Position numbers and translations under genes: made by a program
Part shown: positions 1 through 7,072 of the stretch, piece after piece
Layout: each line of letters opens with the position of its first letter
How positions within the stretch are numbered: position 1 is the first letter of the stretch
Assembly: GCA_003228965.1 (NCBI GenBank)
Contig: QIGP01000429.1
Coordinates: 1 to 15,682, forward strand
Source: Gammaproteobacteria bacterium
GTDB lineage: Bacteria; Pseudomonadota; Gammaproteobacteria; Steroidobacterales; SZUA-146
Length of the DNA: 15,682 bases
Direction: 5' to 3'
Notes under the pieces: model-generated
What the model saw: only the letters and a program-made list of their open reading frames with translations
What the model was told of the DNA's origin: nothing
Database searches by the model: none

Positions 1-1
1 G

Positions 2-325
2 ATCATTGAACCCGTTCTGGCCCGGTTACGAAGTATGCACGGGTGGATATTGAATGGACCGCTTCCTGCAGACACCCTGTTTACGCCTCGGCACCTGGCT
101 GACTGCGACGCTGTGCTTGCTATGTATCACGATCAGGGACTTCCTACCTTAAAATATGCGGGCTTTGGTCGTGCAGTTAATGTCACGCTGGGCTTACCCA
201 TTATCCGTACGAGCGTCGATCACGGCACAGCTCTTGATCTTGCGGGAAGCGGGCGATGTGATGAGGGCAGCATGGTCGTCGCGATGAGAATGGCCGTTGA
301 AAGCGCGTCAGGGGCGGCGGCTTGA
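2..325 (+). CDS. pdxA: 4-hydroxythreonine-4-phosphate dehydrogenase, C-terminal part (partial)
   Basis: Only the last 107 residues are present; the reading frame enters from the left edge, and the ATG at 35 is internal. PdxA oxidises 4-phosphohydroxy-L-threonine with NAD(P)+ in the DXP-dependent pyridoxal 5'-phosphate pathway, in the cytoplasm. The fragment carries the family's conserved C-terminal blocks: [13 protein letters not shown] and [14 protein letters not shown], whose histidines correspond to two of the three metal-binding histidines of E. coli PdxA, plus the phosphate-site stretch [13 protein letters not shown]. The C-terminus falls where E. coli PdxA ends, so the 3' end is complete. 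The TGA stop at 323-325 overlaps the ksgA ATG as TGATG, which implies translational coupling. The pdxA-ksgA pairing is standard in Gammaproteobacteria and strengthens the call. Confidence 0.95.
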   Translation: MIEPVLARLRSMHGWILNGPLPADTLFTPRHLADCDAVLAMYHDQGLPTLKYAGFGRAVNVTLGLPIIRTSVDHGTALDLAGSGRCDEGSMVVAMRMAVESASGAAA

Positions 326-1107
326 TGGGGGCTCGACCACGCAAACGCTTTGGCCAAAACTTCCTGGAAGACGATGCCGTTATCAGCGAAATCATCGATG
401 TTATTGATCCACAAGTAGACGACACAGTTGTCGAAATTGGTCCCGGTCGAGGCGCCATTACGCTACCTCTACTCGAATCGGGGTGCGAGCTACACGCTGT
501 TGAACTTGATCGCGATCTCGTAAAGTTTTGGCAACAAAAATCTCTCAACCATTTTACCGTTCACGAGTGTGACGCGCTCAAATTCGATTTTTCCGCGCTC
601 GACAGACCACCTTTGCGACTTGTTGGCAACTTACCGTATAACATTTCTACACCCTTGCTATTCCATTTCATGAAGTACAAGTCGCACTTTTCCGATCTAC
701 ACGTGATGCTGCAAAAAGAAGTAGCCGAACGCATTTGCGCAAATCCCGGCTCGAAAACCTATGGCCGTCTTGGCATTATGCTTGCCGTTAGTTTTAAGAG
801 CGAAATCCTTTTTGACGTCCCACCGGAAGCCTTTAACCCCGCACCCAAAGTGACTTCATCCATCATTCGGATGGAACCGTGTGAACCATGTTTCGATATT
901 GATGATTCTGAAATGTTTGCCAAGGTTGTAAGACAGGCGTTTTCAATGAGACGGAAAACTTTGCGCAAAAGCCTGCAGCCCCTGTGTGCCGATGAAGTGT
1001 TCGAAATTTGCGGCGTCGATTCCAGCCTGCGACCCGAAGTGCTGGAGGTGTCTCAATTTGCCGACCTGGCCAATTATCTTAGCGCACAGGCCAATTCCAC
1101 CCCATAA
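325..1107 (+). CDS. ksgA: 16S rRNA (adenine1518-N6/adenine1519-N6) dimethyltransferase
   Basis: RsmA/KsgA uses S-adenosylmethionine to dimethylate two adjacent adenines in the 3' hairpin of 16S rRNA, a late step and quality check in 30S assembly. The 260-residue product starts with the typical RKRFGQNFLED block (residues 6-16). It has the SAM-binding motif EIGPGRG (37-43), the acidic ribose-binding position in AVELD (E60) and the catalytic NLPY motif (102-105). The C-terminal part ends in a conserved helical subdomain with the FSMRRKTLRKSL stretch. Length is close to E. coli KsgA (273). I chose ATG 325, which overlaps the pdxA stop; an in-frame TTG at 322 would add one residue. Its own promoter is not visible, so it is probably co-transcribed with pdxA. 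Confidence 0.97.
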   Translation: MGARPRKRFGQNFLEDDAVISEIIDVIDPQVDDTVVEIGPGRGAITLPLLESGCELHAVELDRDLVKFWQQKSLNHFTVHECDALKFDFSALDRPPLRLVGNLPYNISTPLLFHFMKYKSHFSDLHVMLQKEVAERICANPGSKTYGRLGIMLAVSFKSEILFDVPPEAFNPAPKVTSSIIRMEPCEPCFDIDDSEMFAKVVRQAFSMRRKTLRKSLQPLCADEVFEICGVDSSLRPEVLEVSQFADLANYLSAQANSTP

Positions 1108-1128
1108 TCCCCTCCGGGTAGCACATAC

Positions 1129-1157
1129 TCAACAATTCCAGGGCTACATTTTATTAT
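1129..1157 (+). promoter_or_regulatory. possible sigma70-type promoter upstream of apaG
   Basis: In the 100-base gap between ksgA and apaG, TCAACA (1129-1134, 4/6 match to the -35 consensus) and TATTAT (1152-1157, 5/6 match to the -10) are separated by 17 bases. The surrounding sequence is clearly more AT-rich than the flanking genes. A second TATAGA-like -10 (1182-1187) lacks a matching -35. The assignment rests on consensus inspection only. Confidence 0.35.
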
Positions 1158-1219
1158 AACTGCACGACTTTGGGATACACTTATAGACACTCAAAGTCAC
1201 AGATCCCGTGAGTCAGCCG

Positions 1220-1603
1220 ATGTCCGAAGTCAGTGAACACCCAATTGATGTAAGCGTCAGTGCTCACTACGTTGATGGGCAATCCGAGCCGTCCCGCAAT
1301 CGCTACGTGTTCAGTTACACAATCACTATTACCAATCTAGGTATTCGTCCTGCACAGTTAATGTCCCGCCACTGGATCATTACCGATGCCGACGGCAATC
1401 AGCAGGAAGTACATGGTGACGGTGTCGTTGGTGAGCAACCCAAAATGGATCCTGATGAAGGCTTTCGCTACACAAGCGGTGCAATTTTGAAAACACCCGT
1501 TGGTTCCATGCAAGGCACATACTACATGGTCGACGATGAGGGCAACGCCTTCGAAGCGCCAATTGCCGCGTTCACGCTCGCCGTACCTGGCTACTTGCAT
1601 TAG
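1220..1603 (+). CDS. apaG: ApaG (DUF525) protein
   Basis: A single ApaG domain fills the 127-residue product, against 125 in E. coli. Conserved stretches seen include RYVFSYTITITNLG, HWIITDADGNQQEVHGDGVVG, FRYTSGAILKTPVGSMQGTY and the final FTLAVPGYLH. ApaG adopts a fibronectin III-like beta fold. Its bacterial function is not settled; in E. coli and Salmonella it sits with apaH and has been linked to metal resistance. The frame is also open from GTG 1208 (four residues longer). I chose ATG 1220 because it gives the E. coli-like distance to the RYVF block. Neither start has a strong Shine-Dalgarno: GTGAG lies seven bases before ATG 1220. apaH starts six bases after its stop, so the two are surely co-transcribed. 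Confidence 0.93.
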   Translation: MSEVSEHPIDVSVSAHYVDGQSEPSRNRYVFSYTITITNLGIRPAQLMSRHWIITDADGNQQEVHGDGVVGEQPKMDPDEGFRYTSGAILKTPVGSMQGTYYMVDDEGNAFEAPIAAFTLAVPGYLH

Positions 1604-1609
1604 CGTGCA

Positions 1610-2434
1610 ATGACCGTTTACGCGATCGGCGATGTTCAGGGGTGTTACACACCCCTTCGCCAGCTACTCGACAAACTGGACTTCGATCCATCACAGGACA
1701 CCGTTTGGTTTACCGGAGACCTGGTCAATCGCGGCCCCGAATCTTTAGCCACGCTCAGGTACGTGAAATCTCTGGGCGACAGTGCAATCTGTGTTCTGGG
1801 AAACCACGACCTGCACTTGATCGCTTCCTATCTGAATGCACGCCATAAGCCCGGCAAGCGCGATACGTTGGACGCTGTGTTAGCCGCTGAAGATGCTGAC
1901 GAATTAATAGACTGGTTACAACACCGCCCTCTCATCCATCACGACAAAGATCTCAACGCAACCATGGTACATGCCGGGCTCCCACCTCACTGGAACGTGC
2001 GCCAGGCGCGGCGCCAGGCGAACAAACTCGAAACGCTGCTACGAGGGCCGCACGCGCACAAGTTGTTAGCCAAGTGCTATGCGTTTACTCCACACAAATG
2101 GACACACAAACTCGGCAAATGGGAACGTCGCTGCTACGCATTAAGCGCTTTCACACGTATGCGCTACGTGTATCCTGGCGGCAAGTTGGAGATGGACCAT
2201 AAAGGCGCCCCCGGAAGCCAAAATGGCAGAATCATCCCCTGGTTTGAGGCACCGCACGCACGCTGGCGTGGTCAAAGCCGGATCATCTTCGGACATTGGG
2301 CGACTCTAGGTACTCATCAAGATAACCACGTGCTGGGTATTGATGGTGGCTGTGTATGGGGCGGCACCCTGGTAGCGGCGACGCTTACAAAAAGCGAAAT
2401 ACAGTATACTGAGGTACTTTGCACCGTCAGCTAA
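1610..2434 (+). CDS. apaH: symmetrical bis(5'-nucleosyl)-tetraphosphatase (Ap4A hydrolase)
   Basis: ApaH splits diadenosine tetraphosphate into two ADP, controlling Ap4A levels and decapping NpnN-capped RNAs. The 274-residue protein (E. coli 280) is a metallophosphoesterase. It has the metal-binding blocks in order: GDVQGC (7-12), GDLVNRG (36-42), GNHD (64-67) and HAGL (121-124), then IFGHWATLG and GIDGGCVWGG near the C-terminus, which carry the last metal-binding histidine and the family-specific end. The ATG lies six bases behind the apaG stop with no obvious Shine-Dalgarno, so translational coupling to apaG is likely. In E. coli folA lies just beyond apaH in convergent orientation; here the kynurenine operon separates them. 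Confidence 0.97.
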   Translation: MTVYAIGDVQGCYTPLRQLLDKLDFDPSQDTVWFTGDLVNRGPESLATLRYVKSLGDSAICVLGNHDLHLIASYLNARHKPGKRDTLDAVLAAEDADELIDWLQHRPLIHHDKDLNATMVHAGLPPHWNVRQARRQANKLETLLRGPHAHKLLAKCYAFTPHKWTHKLGKWERRCYALSAFTRMRYVYPGGKLEMDHKGAPGSQNGRIIPWFEAPHARWRGQSRIIFGHWATLGTHQDNHVLGIDGGCVWGGTLVAATLTKSEIQYTEVLCTVS

Positions 2435-2456
2435 CGCCTCTGGTTTAACCGTTAGC
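2430..2456 (+). terminator. hairpin just after apaH, possible weak terminator or attenuator-like element
   Basis: GCTAACG (2430-2436) is followed 13 bases later by its exact reverse complement CGTTAGC (2450-2456). The left arm contains the apaH stop codon. No U-run follows, so intrinsic termination would be inefficient. The loop contains the near-palindrome GGTTTAACC. The hairpin lies in the 67-base gap before the kynurenine operon, where a boundary between transcripts would be expected. Confidence 0.35.
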
Positions 2457-2476
2457 CGATGCCTCTGGCTTGGCCG
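2436..2476. repeat. short imperfect tandem repeat before the kynurenine operon
   Basis: GCCTCTGGTTTAACCG (2436-2451) recurs 25 bases later as GCCTCTGGCTTGGCCG (2461-2476), with 13 of 16 bases identical. The copies lie between the apaH stop and the Shine-Dalgarno of the next gene. They could be a small duplication or paired binding sites; the sequence alone does not decide. Confidence 0.45.
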
Positions 2477-2501
2477 CAATCTTCAGACAGGAAGAATTCG
2501 T

Positions 2502-3029
2502 ATGGCACTAACACCCCCGTTCAATTTCCAGGCGTGGATAGAAAAACATCGCGACCAGTTCAAGCCACCTGTATGCAACAGGGAAATATTCGACGAAGGC
2601 GAATTCATCGTCATGGTAGTGGGTGGGCCCAACAGCCGCACCGACTATCACTACGACGTAGCTCCTGAATTCTTCTATCAACTCGAAGGCGAGATGTTAC
2701 TGAAAACAATGCAAAACGGTGCTCGCGTTGACTATCCCATTCGTGCCGGCGAAATATTTATGTTGCCGGCAGAGGTGCCCCACTGCCCCCAACGTTTCGC
2801 AGGCTCAGTCGGCCTTGTGATTGAACGTAAACGCAAACGCCACGAAGAGGACGGGTTCTTATGGTACTGCGACAACTGTGACGCACTCTTGTATGAAGAA
2901 TATCTACACATTAGTGACATCGTAAAAGATCTCCCACCTGTCTTTGACCGATTTTACACAAACCCGGACGCGCTCACCTGTCGACAGTGTAGTCACTCGG
3001 TCGAGCCATCCGTTTCCGGCAACGGTTGA
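2502..3029 (+). CDS. nbaC: 3-hydroxyanthranilate 3,4-dioxygenase
   Basis: This non-haem iron cupin enzyme opens the ring of 3-hydroxyanthranilate with O2; the product cyclises spontaneously to quinolinate, the NAD precursor. The 175-residue protein has the iron ligands expected from the Cupriavidus enzyme: H50 and E56 in the HYDVAPEFFYQLEG block, and H94 in PAEVPHCP. Substrate-binding R46, R98 and E108 are also conserved. The C-terminus holds two CxxC pairs (C123/C126 and C160/C163), the rubredoxin-like iron site found in bacterial but not human homologues. ATG 2502 is preceded by AGGAAG seven bases upstream, the best ribosome-binding site in the forward half. It is the first gene of the kynurenine operon. 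The same enzyme is used in 2-nitrobenzoate degradation (nbaC), but its neighbours here point to NAD synthesis or tryptophan catabolism. Other symbols in use are haaO and kynC. Confidence 0.95.
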   Translation: MALTPPFNFQAWIEKHRDQFKPPVCNREIFDEGEFIVMVVGGPNSRTDYHYDVAPEFFYQLEGEMLLKTMQNGARVDYPIRAGEIFMLPAEVPHCPQRFAGSVGLVIERKRKRHEEDGFLWYCDNCDALLYEEYLHISDIVKDLPPVFDRFYTNPDALTCRQCSHSVEPSVSGNG

Positions 3030-3073
3030 AGGGCATCTCTAAAACCAATCAACTTTTACCAGAGAAACAAAGC

Positions 3074-3898
3074 ATGAGTCTTCTTCGTCTTGAAAATTCC
3101 CTCCTGCATATGACCGGCGCGGTGATTGATCTTTCAATTCCGCTTGAATTTAACGGGCCCCAGCCCAATCACTTTGGCGCGGCACCTGCTCAGGCGCGGC
3201 CGATGCGGGCTGGCGAGTTCACGGGAGACACTCGCCTTGGCGGCAGCTGCAATGCTCACAGCCTTACGCTCAATCCTCATTGCAATGGCACTCACACAGA
3301 ATGCGTCGGACACCTGACGACCACACGAGTCTCGATCAACGACGTCTGCCCTGCGCTGCCCCTGCTTGCAGGGTTAGTCACTGCCAGCACAACGAATATT
3401 GACTACAACGCAAGCAGAGGTAGAGCTTTGAAGCTTTCAAGCCTCCAGCCTTGTGTAGAAGCGTTGTTCGAACAAAGCAGACAGCTTACAAACTCAACGC
3501 CTAGCGCGCTGGTCATCCGCACGTTACCCAATGCACGTGAAAAAACGAGTAAGCAATATCAGGGCTTTGAGGACAGTGCGTTCGTAGAACCCAAAGCCAT
3601 CGAATGGCTAGTGCAGTCAGGTGTAGATCATTTGCTCATTGACGTCCCGTCTATTGACCCGTACATCGACGGCGGACAACTTATTGCCCACAGGGTCATG
3701 TTCGGCCTTCCGTCTTATGCCGAGTGCCCGAAACCTGCACTTGGCGATGCCAGCCGCCCACATGCGACCATTACCGAGCTCATTTATGTAGCCGACGAAG
3801 TTGCCGACGGCTTGTATCTACTTAACCTGCAGATACCTCCCTTTTGCATCGACGCGGCACCGAGCAGACCGTTACTGTATTCACTGGAGTCACCATGA
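3074..3898 (+). CDS. cyclase-family (PF04199-like) metal hydrolase, candidate kynurenine formamidase
   Basis: The 274-residue product belongs to the fold of KynB-type arylformamidases. The core metal site reads NPHCNGTHTECVGHL (residues 67-81), with H69, H74, E76 and H80 as likely metal or catalytic residues; KynB proper has HxGTHxDxPxH. The extra residue in the first spacing and Asp-to-Glu make this a divergent subfamily, not classical KynB. Further family-like stretches are VIDLSIPL (18-25) near the N-terminus and HLLIDVPSIDP in the second half. It lies between hydroxyanthranilate dioxygenase and kynureninase, and the formamidase step is the only one of the central pathway without another candidate here. 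That role is inferred from context. I chose ATG 3074; a TTG at 3026 would overlap the upstream stop but has no Shine-Dalgarno, and ATG 3110 would cut the N-terminus shorter. Its TGA overlaps the kynU ATG (ATGA). Confidence 0.85.
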   Translation: MSLLRLENSLLHMTGAVIDLSIPLEFNGPQPNHFGAAPAQARPMRAGEFTGDTRLGGSCNAHSLTLNPHCNGTHTECVGHLTTTRVSINDVCPALPLLAGLVTASTTNIDYNASRGRALKLSSLQPCVEALFEQSRQLTNSTPSALVIRTLPNAREKTSKQYQGFEDSAFVEPKAIEWLVQSGVDHLLIDVPSIDPYIDGGQLIAHRVMFGLPSYAECPKPALGDASRPHATITELIYVADEVADGLYLLNLQIPPFCIDAAPSRPLLYSLESP

Positions 3899-5166
3899 GT
3901 ATTGATAAACTTCTGGCACAAGCCCAGGACTTCGACCGCGACGACAAGCTGGCGCGCTTTCGTGAAGAATTTTATTTGCCGCAAAATGACCAAGGGCAAG
4001 CTCAGACTTACTTGTGTGGAAACTCTCTCGGCCTACAGCCAAAGTCTGTGCCTGACTATATTCAGCAGGAGTTAAAAGACTGGCAGGCACTTGGCGTTGA
4101 AGGGCACTTTCATGCCGAACGACCTTGGATGCCGTACCACGAACTCTTGACCGGGCAAATGGCCAAAGTTGTTGGCGCTAAACCCGATGAAGTGGTTTGC
4201 ATGAACTCGCTCACGGTAAATTTGCATTTGATGATGACGAGCTTTTACCAACCAACCACATCTCGCTACAAGATTATACGGGAAACAGGAGCGTTTCCTT
4301 CCGACTGCTACGCTGTCGACTCTCAAATCAAATTTCACAACCGCTCACCCGCCGACGGCCTTATTGAAATTGGCCCACGTCGTGGTGAGGACTTTTTGCG
4401 GACGGAAGACATTCTTGAGTGCATAGAACAGCACGCTCAGGAAACTGCTCTCGTCTTGCTACCCGGCGTTCAGTACTACACCGGACAGGCATTCGATCTT
4501 GACGCTATAACAAAAAAAACACGCGAACTTGGCTGCATGGTTGGTTGGGACCTCGCTCACAGCGTTGGCAACGTTCCCCTGTCACTACATGACTGTGGCG
4601 CCGACTTTGCGGTGTGGTGCAATTACAAATACATGAATTCCGGTCCCGGTGCGATTGGCGGCTGTTTTGTTCACGAGCGACACCATAAGCGCGAATTGCC
4701 CCGCTTTGCCGGCTGGTGGGGACAAGACAAAGACAGTCGATTTAAAATGGGGCCCGACTTCCAGCCAATCCCGACAGCAGAAGGCTGGCAGCTTTCTAAT
4801 CCACCTATTCTCGCTATGGCGCCGCTGCTGGCGTCTCTTGCTCTGTTTGACCAGGCTGGAATGAACGCTCTTGCAGATAAAGCACGTCACCAAACCACCC
4901 TGATAATTGACTACTTGCTAGCGCACTTCGAAAGTAGCGTGGAACTAATCACTCCGTTAAATAGTGCGAGTGATCGCGGCGGCCAATTGTCTTTACGCAT
5001 TGCAAAACACGGCAAGAGCGTGCAAGAAGCCCTGATCGCCGCCAACGTCATATGCGACTGGCGTGAACCAGACTGTTTACGCATTGCCTTTGCACCGCTT
5101 TACAACCGCTTCACCGATGGTGTGCAATTTTTACGAGTTCTTCACAGGGTTCTGGACAATGTCTGA
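3895..5166 (+). CDS. kynU: kynureninase
   Basis: KynU is a PLP-dependent hydrolase that cleaves L-kynurenine or 3-hydroxykynurenine to anthranilate or 3-hydroxyanthranilate plus alanine. The 423-residue protein has family length (about 416). It contains the early CGNSLGLQPKSV block, FPSDCYAVDSQ, the cofactor-contacting aspartate in GWDLAHSVGN, and the Schiff-base lysine K245 in CNYKYMNSGPGAIGG. The PLP ring environment WWGQDK also matches the family. The start is ATG 3895, overlapping the upstream TGA by four bases; the frame is open further left, but that would run through the preceding gene. The stop overlaps the following start by eight bases. With kmo and hydroxyanthranilate dioxygenase beside it, 3-hydroxykynurenine is the likely substrate. 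Confidence 0.97.
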   Translation: MSIDKLLAQAQDFDRDDKLARFREEFYLPQNDQGQAQTYLCGNSLGLQPKSVPDYIQQELKDWQALGVEGHFHAERPWMPYHELLTGQMAKVVGAKPDEVVCMNSLTVNLHLMMTSFYQPTTSRYKIIRETGAFPSDCYAVDSQIKFHNRSPADGLIEIGPRRGEDFLRTEDILECIEQHAQETALVLLPGVQYYTGQAFDLDAITKKTRELGCMVGWDLAHSVGNVPLSLHDCGADFAVWCNYKYMNSGPGAIGGCFVHERHHKRELPRFAGWWGQDKDSRFKMGPDFQPIPTAEGWQLSNPPILAMAPLLASLALFDQAGMNALADKARHQTTLIIDYLLAHFESSVELITPLNSASDRGGQLSLRIAKHGKSVQEALIAANVICDWREPDCLRIAFAPLYNRFTDGVQFLRVLHRVLDNV

Positions 5167-6526
5167 ACACATTACAATCGCCGGGGCCGGTCTCGCCGGT
5201 TCTTTACTCTCTATTTATCTGGCACGCCGTGGATATGCCGTTACCGTATTCGAGCGCCGTCCGGATTTACGTGAACACGAACTGGACGCAGGCCGCTCGA
5301 TAAATCTGGCCCTGGCCAATCGGGGGTTACGTGCTTTGGAAGCGGTCGGCCTTGCCGACGACGTTCAGCGTCTGCTCATTCCCATGCAAGGTCGCATGCT
5401 TCACGAAGCGGGAGCTAACCCGGTACTCCAGCCATACGGCAAAGATACTCACGAAGTAATTTATTCGATATCCCGACCGGGACTTAATGCTCTGCTATTG
5501 AACGTCGCTGAACAGCATGGTGTGGATATCCGCTTTAATCAGACTCTCACAGAACTGAACCCTGCTGAGGGACTACTATCGCTCAAAGATCGCGCGTCGG
5601 GAGATTCCTATACGCACACCGCCCACCCTCTCATTGCGACCGACGGCTCAAGTTCGCTGTCGCGGCGCACTCTTGGCTTTATGCCGGGAAACTCATCGGC
5701 GGAAGAATACCTCCAACACGGCTACAAAGAGTTAACCATTCCGGCAGGTCCGGGCAGTACTTTCTTAATTGATAAAAACGCGCTTCACGTATGGCCTCGT
5801 AGTGGCTACATGTTAATTGCTCTTCCCAATCTCGACGGCAGTTTTACGGTCACGCTCTTTATGCCAAGAGAGGGTGACGTGAGTTTCGAAAGCCTAAACA
5901 CCGAAAGCAACGTAGCCGATTTTTTTGCAAGAATCTTTCCCGATGCCAAAGCGCTCATGCCAGACTTATGCACAGAATTTTTCGAAAACCCAACCGGCCG
6001 TCTCGTGACTGTGCGGTGCAAGCCATGGCACCACAATGACAAAGTCCTTCTATTGGGCGACGCGGCTCACGCGATTGTTCCTTTTCACGGCCAGGGTATG
6101 AACTGTGCGTTCGAAGATTGCTACATCTTCGATCAGATTCTTGCCAAAGGAACACCGGAATCGCCAGACTGGCGAGCTGTCTTTGCGCTGTTTGAGGCGC
6201 GTAGACGCAACAATGCCAATGCCATCGCCGACTTGGCCCTCGACAACTATATAGTCATGCGTTCAAGCGTTCGAGACCCGCGTTTTCACCTTAGAAAAGC
6301 ACTGTCGTTTGAACTTGAGCGTCGCTTTCCTGCAAAATTTATTCCGCGCTATTCGATGGTCATGTTCCATCATGTACCATACGCAGCAGCACTTGAGCGC
6401 GGTGAAATTCAGGAGCGCTTGCTCGAACAACTCATTGGTGCACACGAAAATCTGGATCACGTTGATTACAAGTACGCCGAACATTTACTGGACACAGAAT
6501 TGGGTGAGGTACCTGTCGGTGATTGA
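5159..6526 (+). CDS. kmo: kynurenine 3-monooxygenase (FAD-dependent)
   Basis: KMO uses NADPH, FAD and O2 to hydroxylate L-kynurenine at position 3, committing it to the 3-hydroxyanthranilate/quinolinate branch. The 455-residue protein starts with a Rossmann dinucleotide motif GAGLAG (residues 9-14) and a FERRPDLR stretch. It has the KMO-typical GRSINLALANRGLRAL and the second FAD motif, GDAAHAIVPFHGQGMN (300-315), whose FHGQGMN is diagnostic for KMO against other flavin hydroxylases. The C-terminal part has PRYSMVMFHHVPYAAAL. I see no clear C-terminal membrane anchor like that of the human enzyme. ATG 5159 overlaps the kynU stop by eight bases; an open extension to 5063 runs inside kynU and is not real. 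The Nudix gene begins inside its 3' end. Confidence 0.97.
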   Translation: MSEHITIAGAGLAGSLLSIYLARRGYAVTVFERRPDLREHELDAGRSINLALANRGLRALEAVGLADDVQRLLIPMQGRMLHEAGANPVLQPYGKDTHEVIYSISRPGLNALLLNVAEQHGVDIRFNQTLTELNPAEGLLSLKDRASGDSYTHTAHPLIATDGSSSLSRRTLGFMPGNSSAEEYLQHGYKELTIPAGPGSTFLIDKNALHVWPRSGYMLIALPNLDGSFTVTLFMPREGDVSFESLNTESNVADFFARIFPDAKALMPDLCTEFFENPTGRLVTVRCKPWHHNDKVLLLGDAAHAIVPFHGQGMNCAFEDCYIFDQILAKGTPESPDWRAVFALFEARRRNNANAIADLALDNYIVMRSSVRDPRFHLRKALSFELERRFPAKFIPRYSMVMFHHVPYAAALERGEIQERLLEQLIGAHENLDHVDYKYAEHLLDTELGEVPVGD

Positions 6527-7058
6527 TCAATTTAGCGATGTTGACTGGACACAATGGCAACCCACAGAGCGCGCGACACTAATGTTCGTCGTGGACGGCG
6601 ATCAGGTACTTCTAATTCGCAAAAAACGTGGGTTAGGAAAAGGCAAAGTTAACGGACCCGGTGGCCGCCTGGAGCTCAATGAGACCATTGATGAATGCGC
6701 TATTCGGGAAACTCAGGAAGAGCTGGGCGTAACCGCCATTGGTCCTGAGTTGAAGGGTCGCCACCAGTTTCAGTTTAGCGACGGATACGCACTGGAAGTC
6801 TATGTCTACTTAACGAATCGTTTTTCCGGAACAGCCGTTGAAACCGATGAAGCCATACCGCTTTGGACGCCAATCGATCAGATCCCTTACGACGAAATGT
6901 GGGAAGACGACCGTATATGGCTGCCTCTGATGTTCAGGGACCAGCCGTTCGACGGTCGCTATCTATTTCGCAAGGATACAATGTTGGGCTACGAACTTGA
7001 TGAACTGGAAGACATTGCAGAACTCAAAAAGCTCAGCATCAACCTTCGCCGAAGTTAG
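6519..7058 (+). CDS. MTH1/NUDT1-like Nudix hydrolase (putative oxidised purine nucleoside triphosphatase)
   Basis: The 179-residue product has a canonical Nudix box at residues 49-71 (G49, E55, R63, E64, E67, E68, G70), which binds the catalytic metals. Outside the box it resembles human MTH1: KKRGLGKGKVNGPGG before the box with N45 where MTH1 has its base-recognising Asn33, TAVETDEAIP, and PYDEMWEDDRIWLPL with W128, D130 and D131 matching MTH1 Trp117/Asp119/Asp120. It then ends GRYLFRKDTMLGYEL. MTH1 removes 8-oxo-dGTP and 2-hydroxy-dATP from the nucleotide pool, so that activity is likely by homology. A tail of about 20 charged residues follows. GTG 6519 has GAGG nine bases upstream (6506-6509) and overlaps the kmo stop by eight bases, so this is the fifth gene of the operon. 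Its substrate could still differ. Confidence 0.9.
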   Translation: MIDQFSDVDWTQWQPTERATLMFVVDGDQVLLIRKKRGLGKGKVNGPGGRLELNETIDECAIRETQEELGVTAIGPELKGRHQFQFSDGYALEVYVYLTNRFSGTAVETDEAIPLWTPIDQIPYDEMWEDDRIWLPLMFRDQPFDGRYLFRKDTMLGYELDELEDIAELKKLSINLRRS

Positions 7059-7072
7059 CAGTAAAAACTGCT
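7057..7072 (+). terminator. small hairpin at the end of the kynurenine/Nudix operon
   Basis: AGCAGT (7057-7062), a four-A loop and ACTGCT (7067-7072) form a perfect six-base-pair stem that begins inside the Nudix stop codon. An alternative pairing is CGAAG with CTTCG (7071-7075). No U-tract follows, so it is at best a weak terminator or a 3'-end stabiliser. Confidence 0.3.

Noticed and set aside
5063..5158. N-terminal extension of kynurenine monooxygenase to an upstream TTG
   Set aside because: The added residues lie wholly within kynU and precede the canonical start MSEHITIAGAGLAG; the ATG at 5159 overlaps the kynU stop as expected for a coupled operon.
6309..6518. Open frame extending the Nudix protein upstream through kmo
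   Set aside because: It reads kmo in another frame and gives non-family sequence. GTG 6519 has a Shine-Dalgarno and starts just before the conserved domain.
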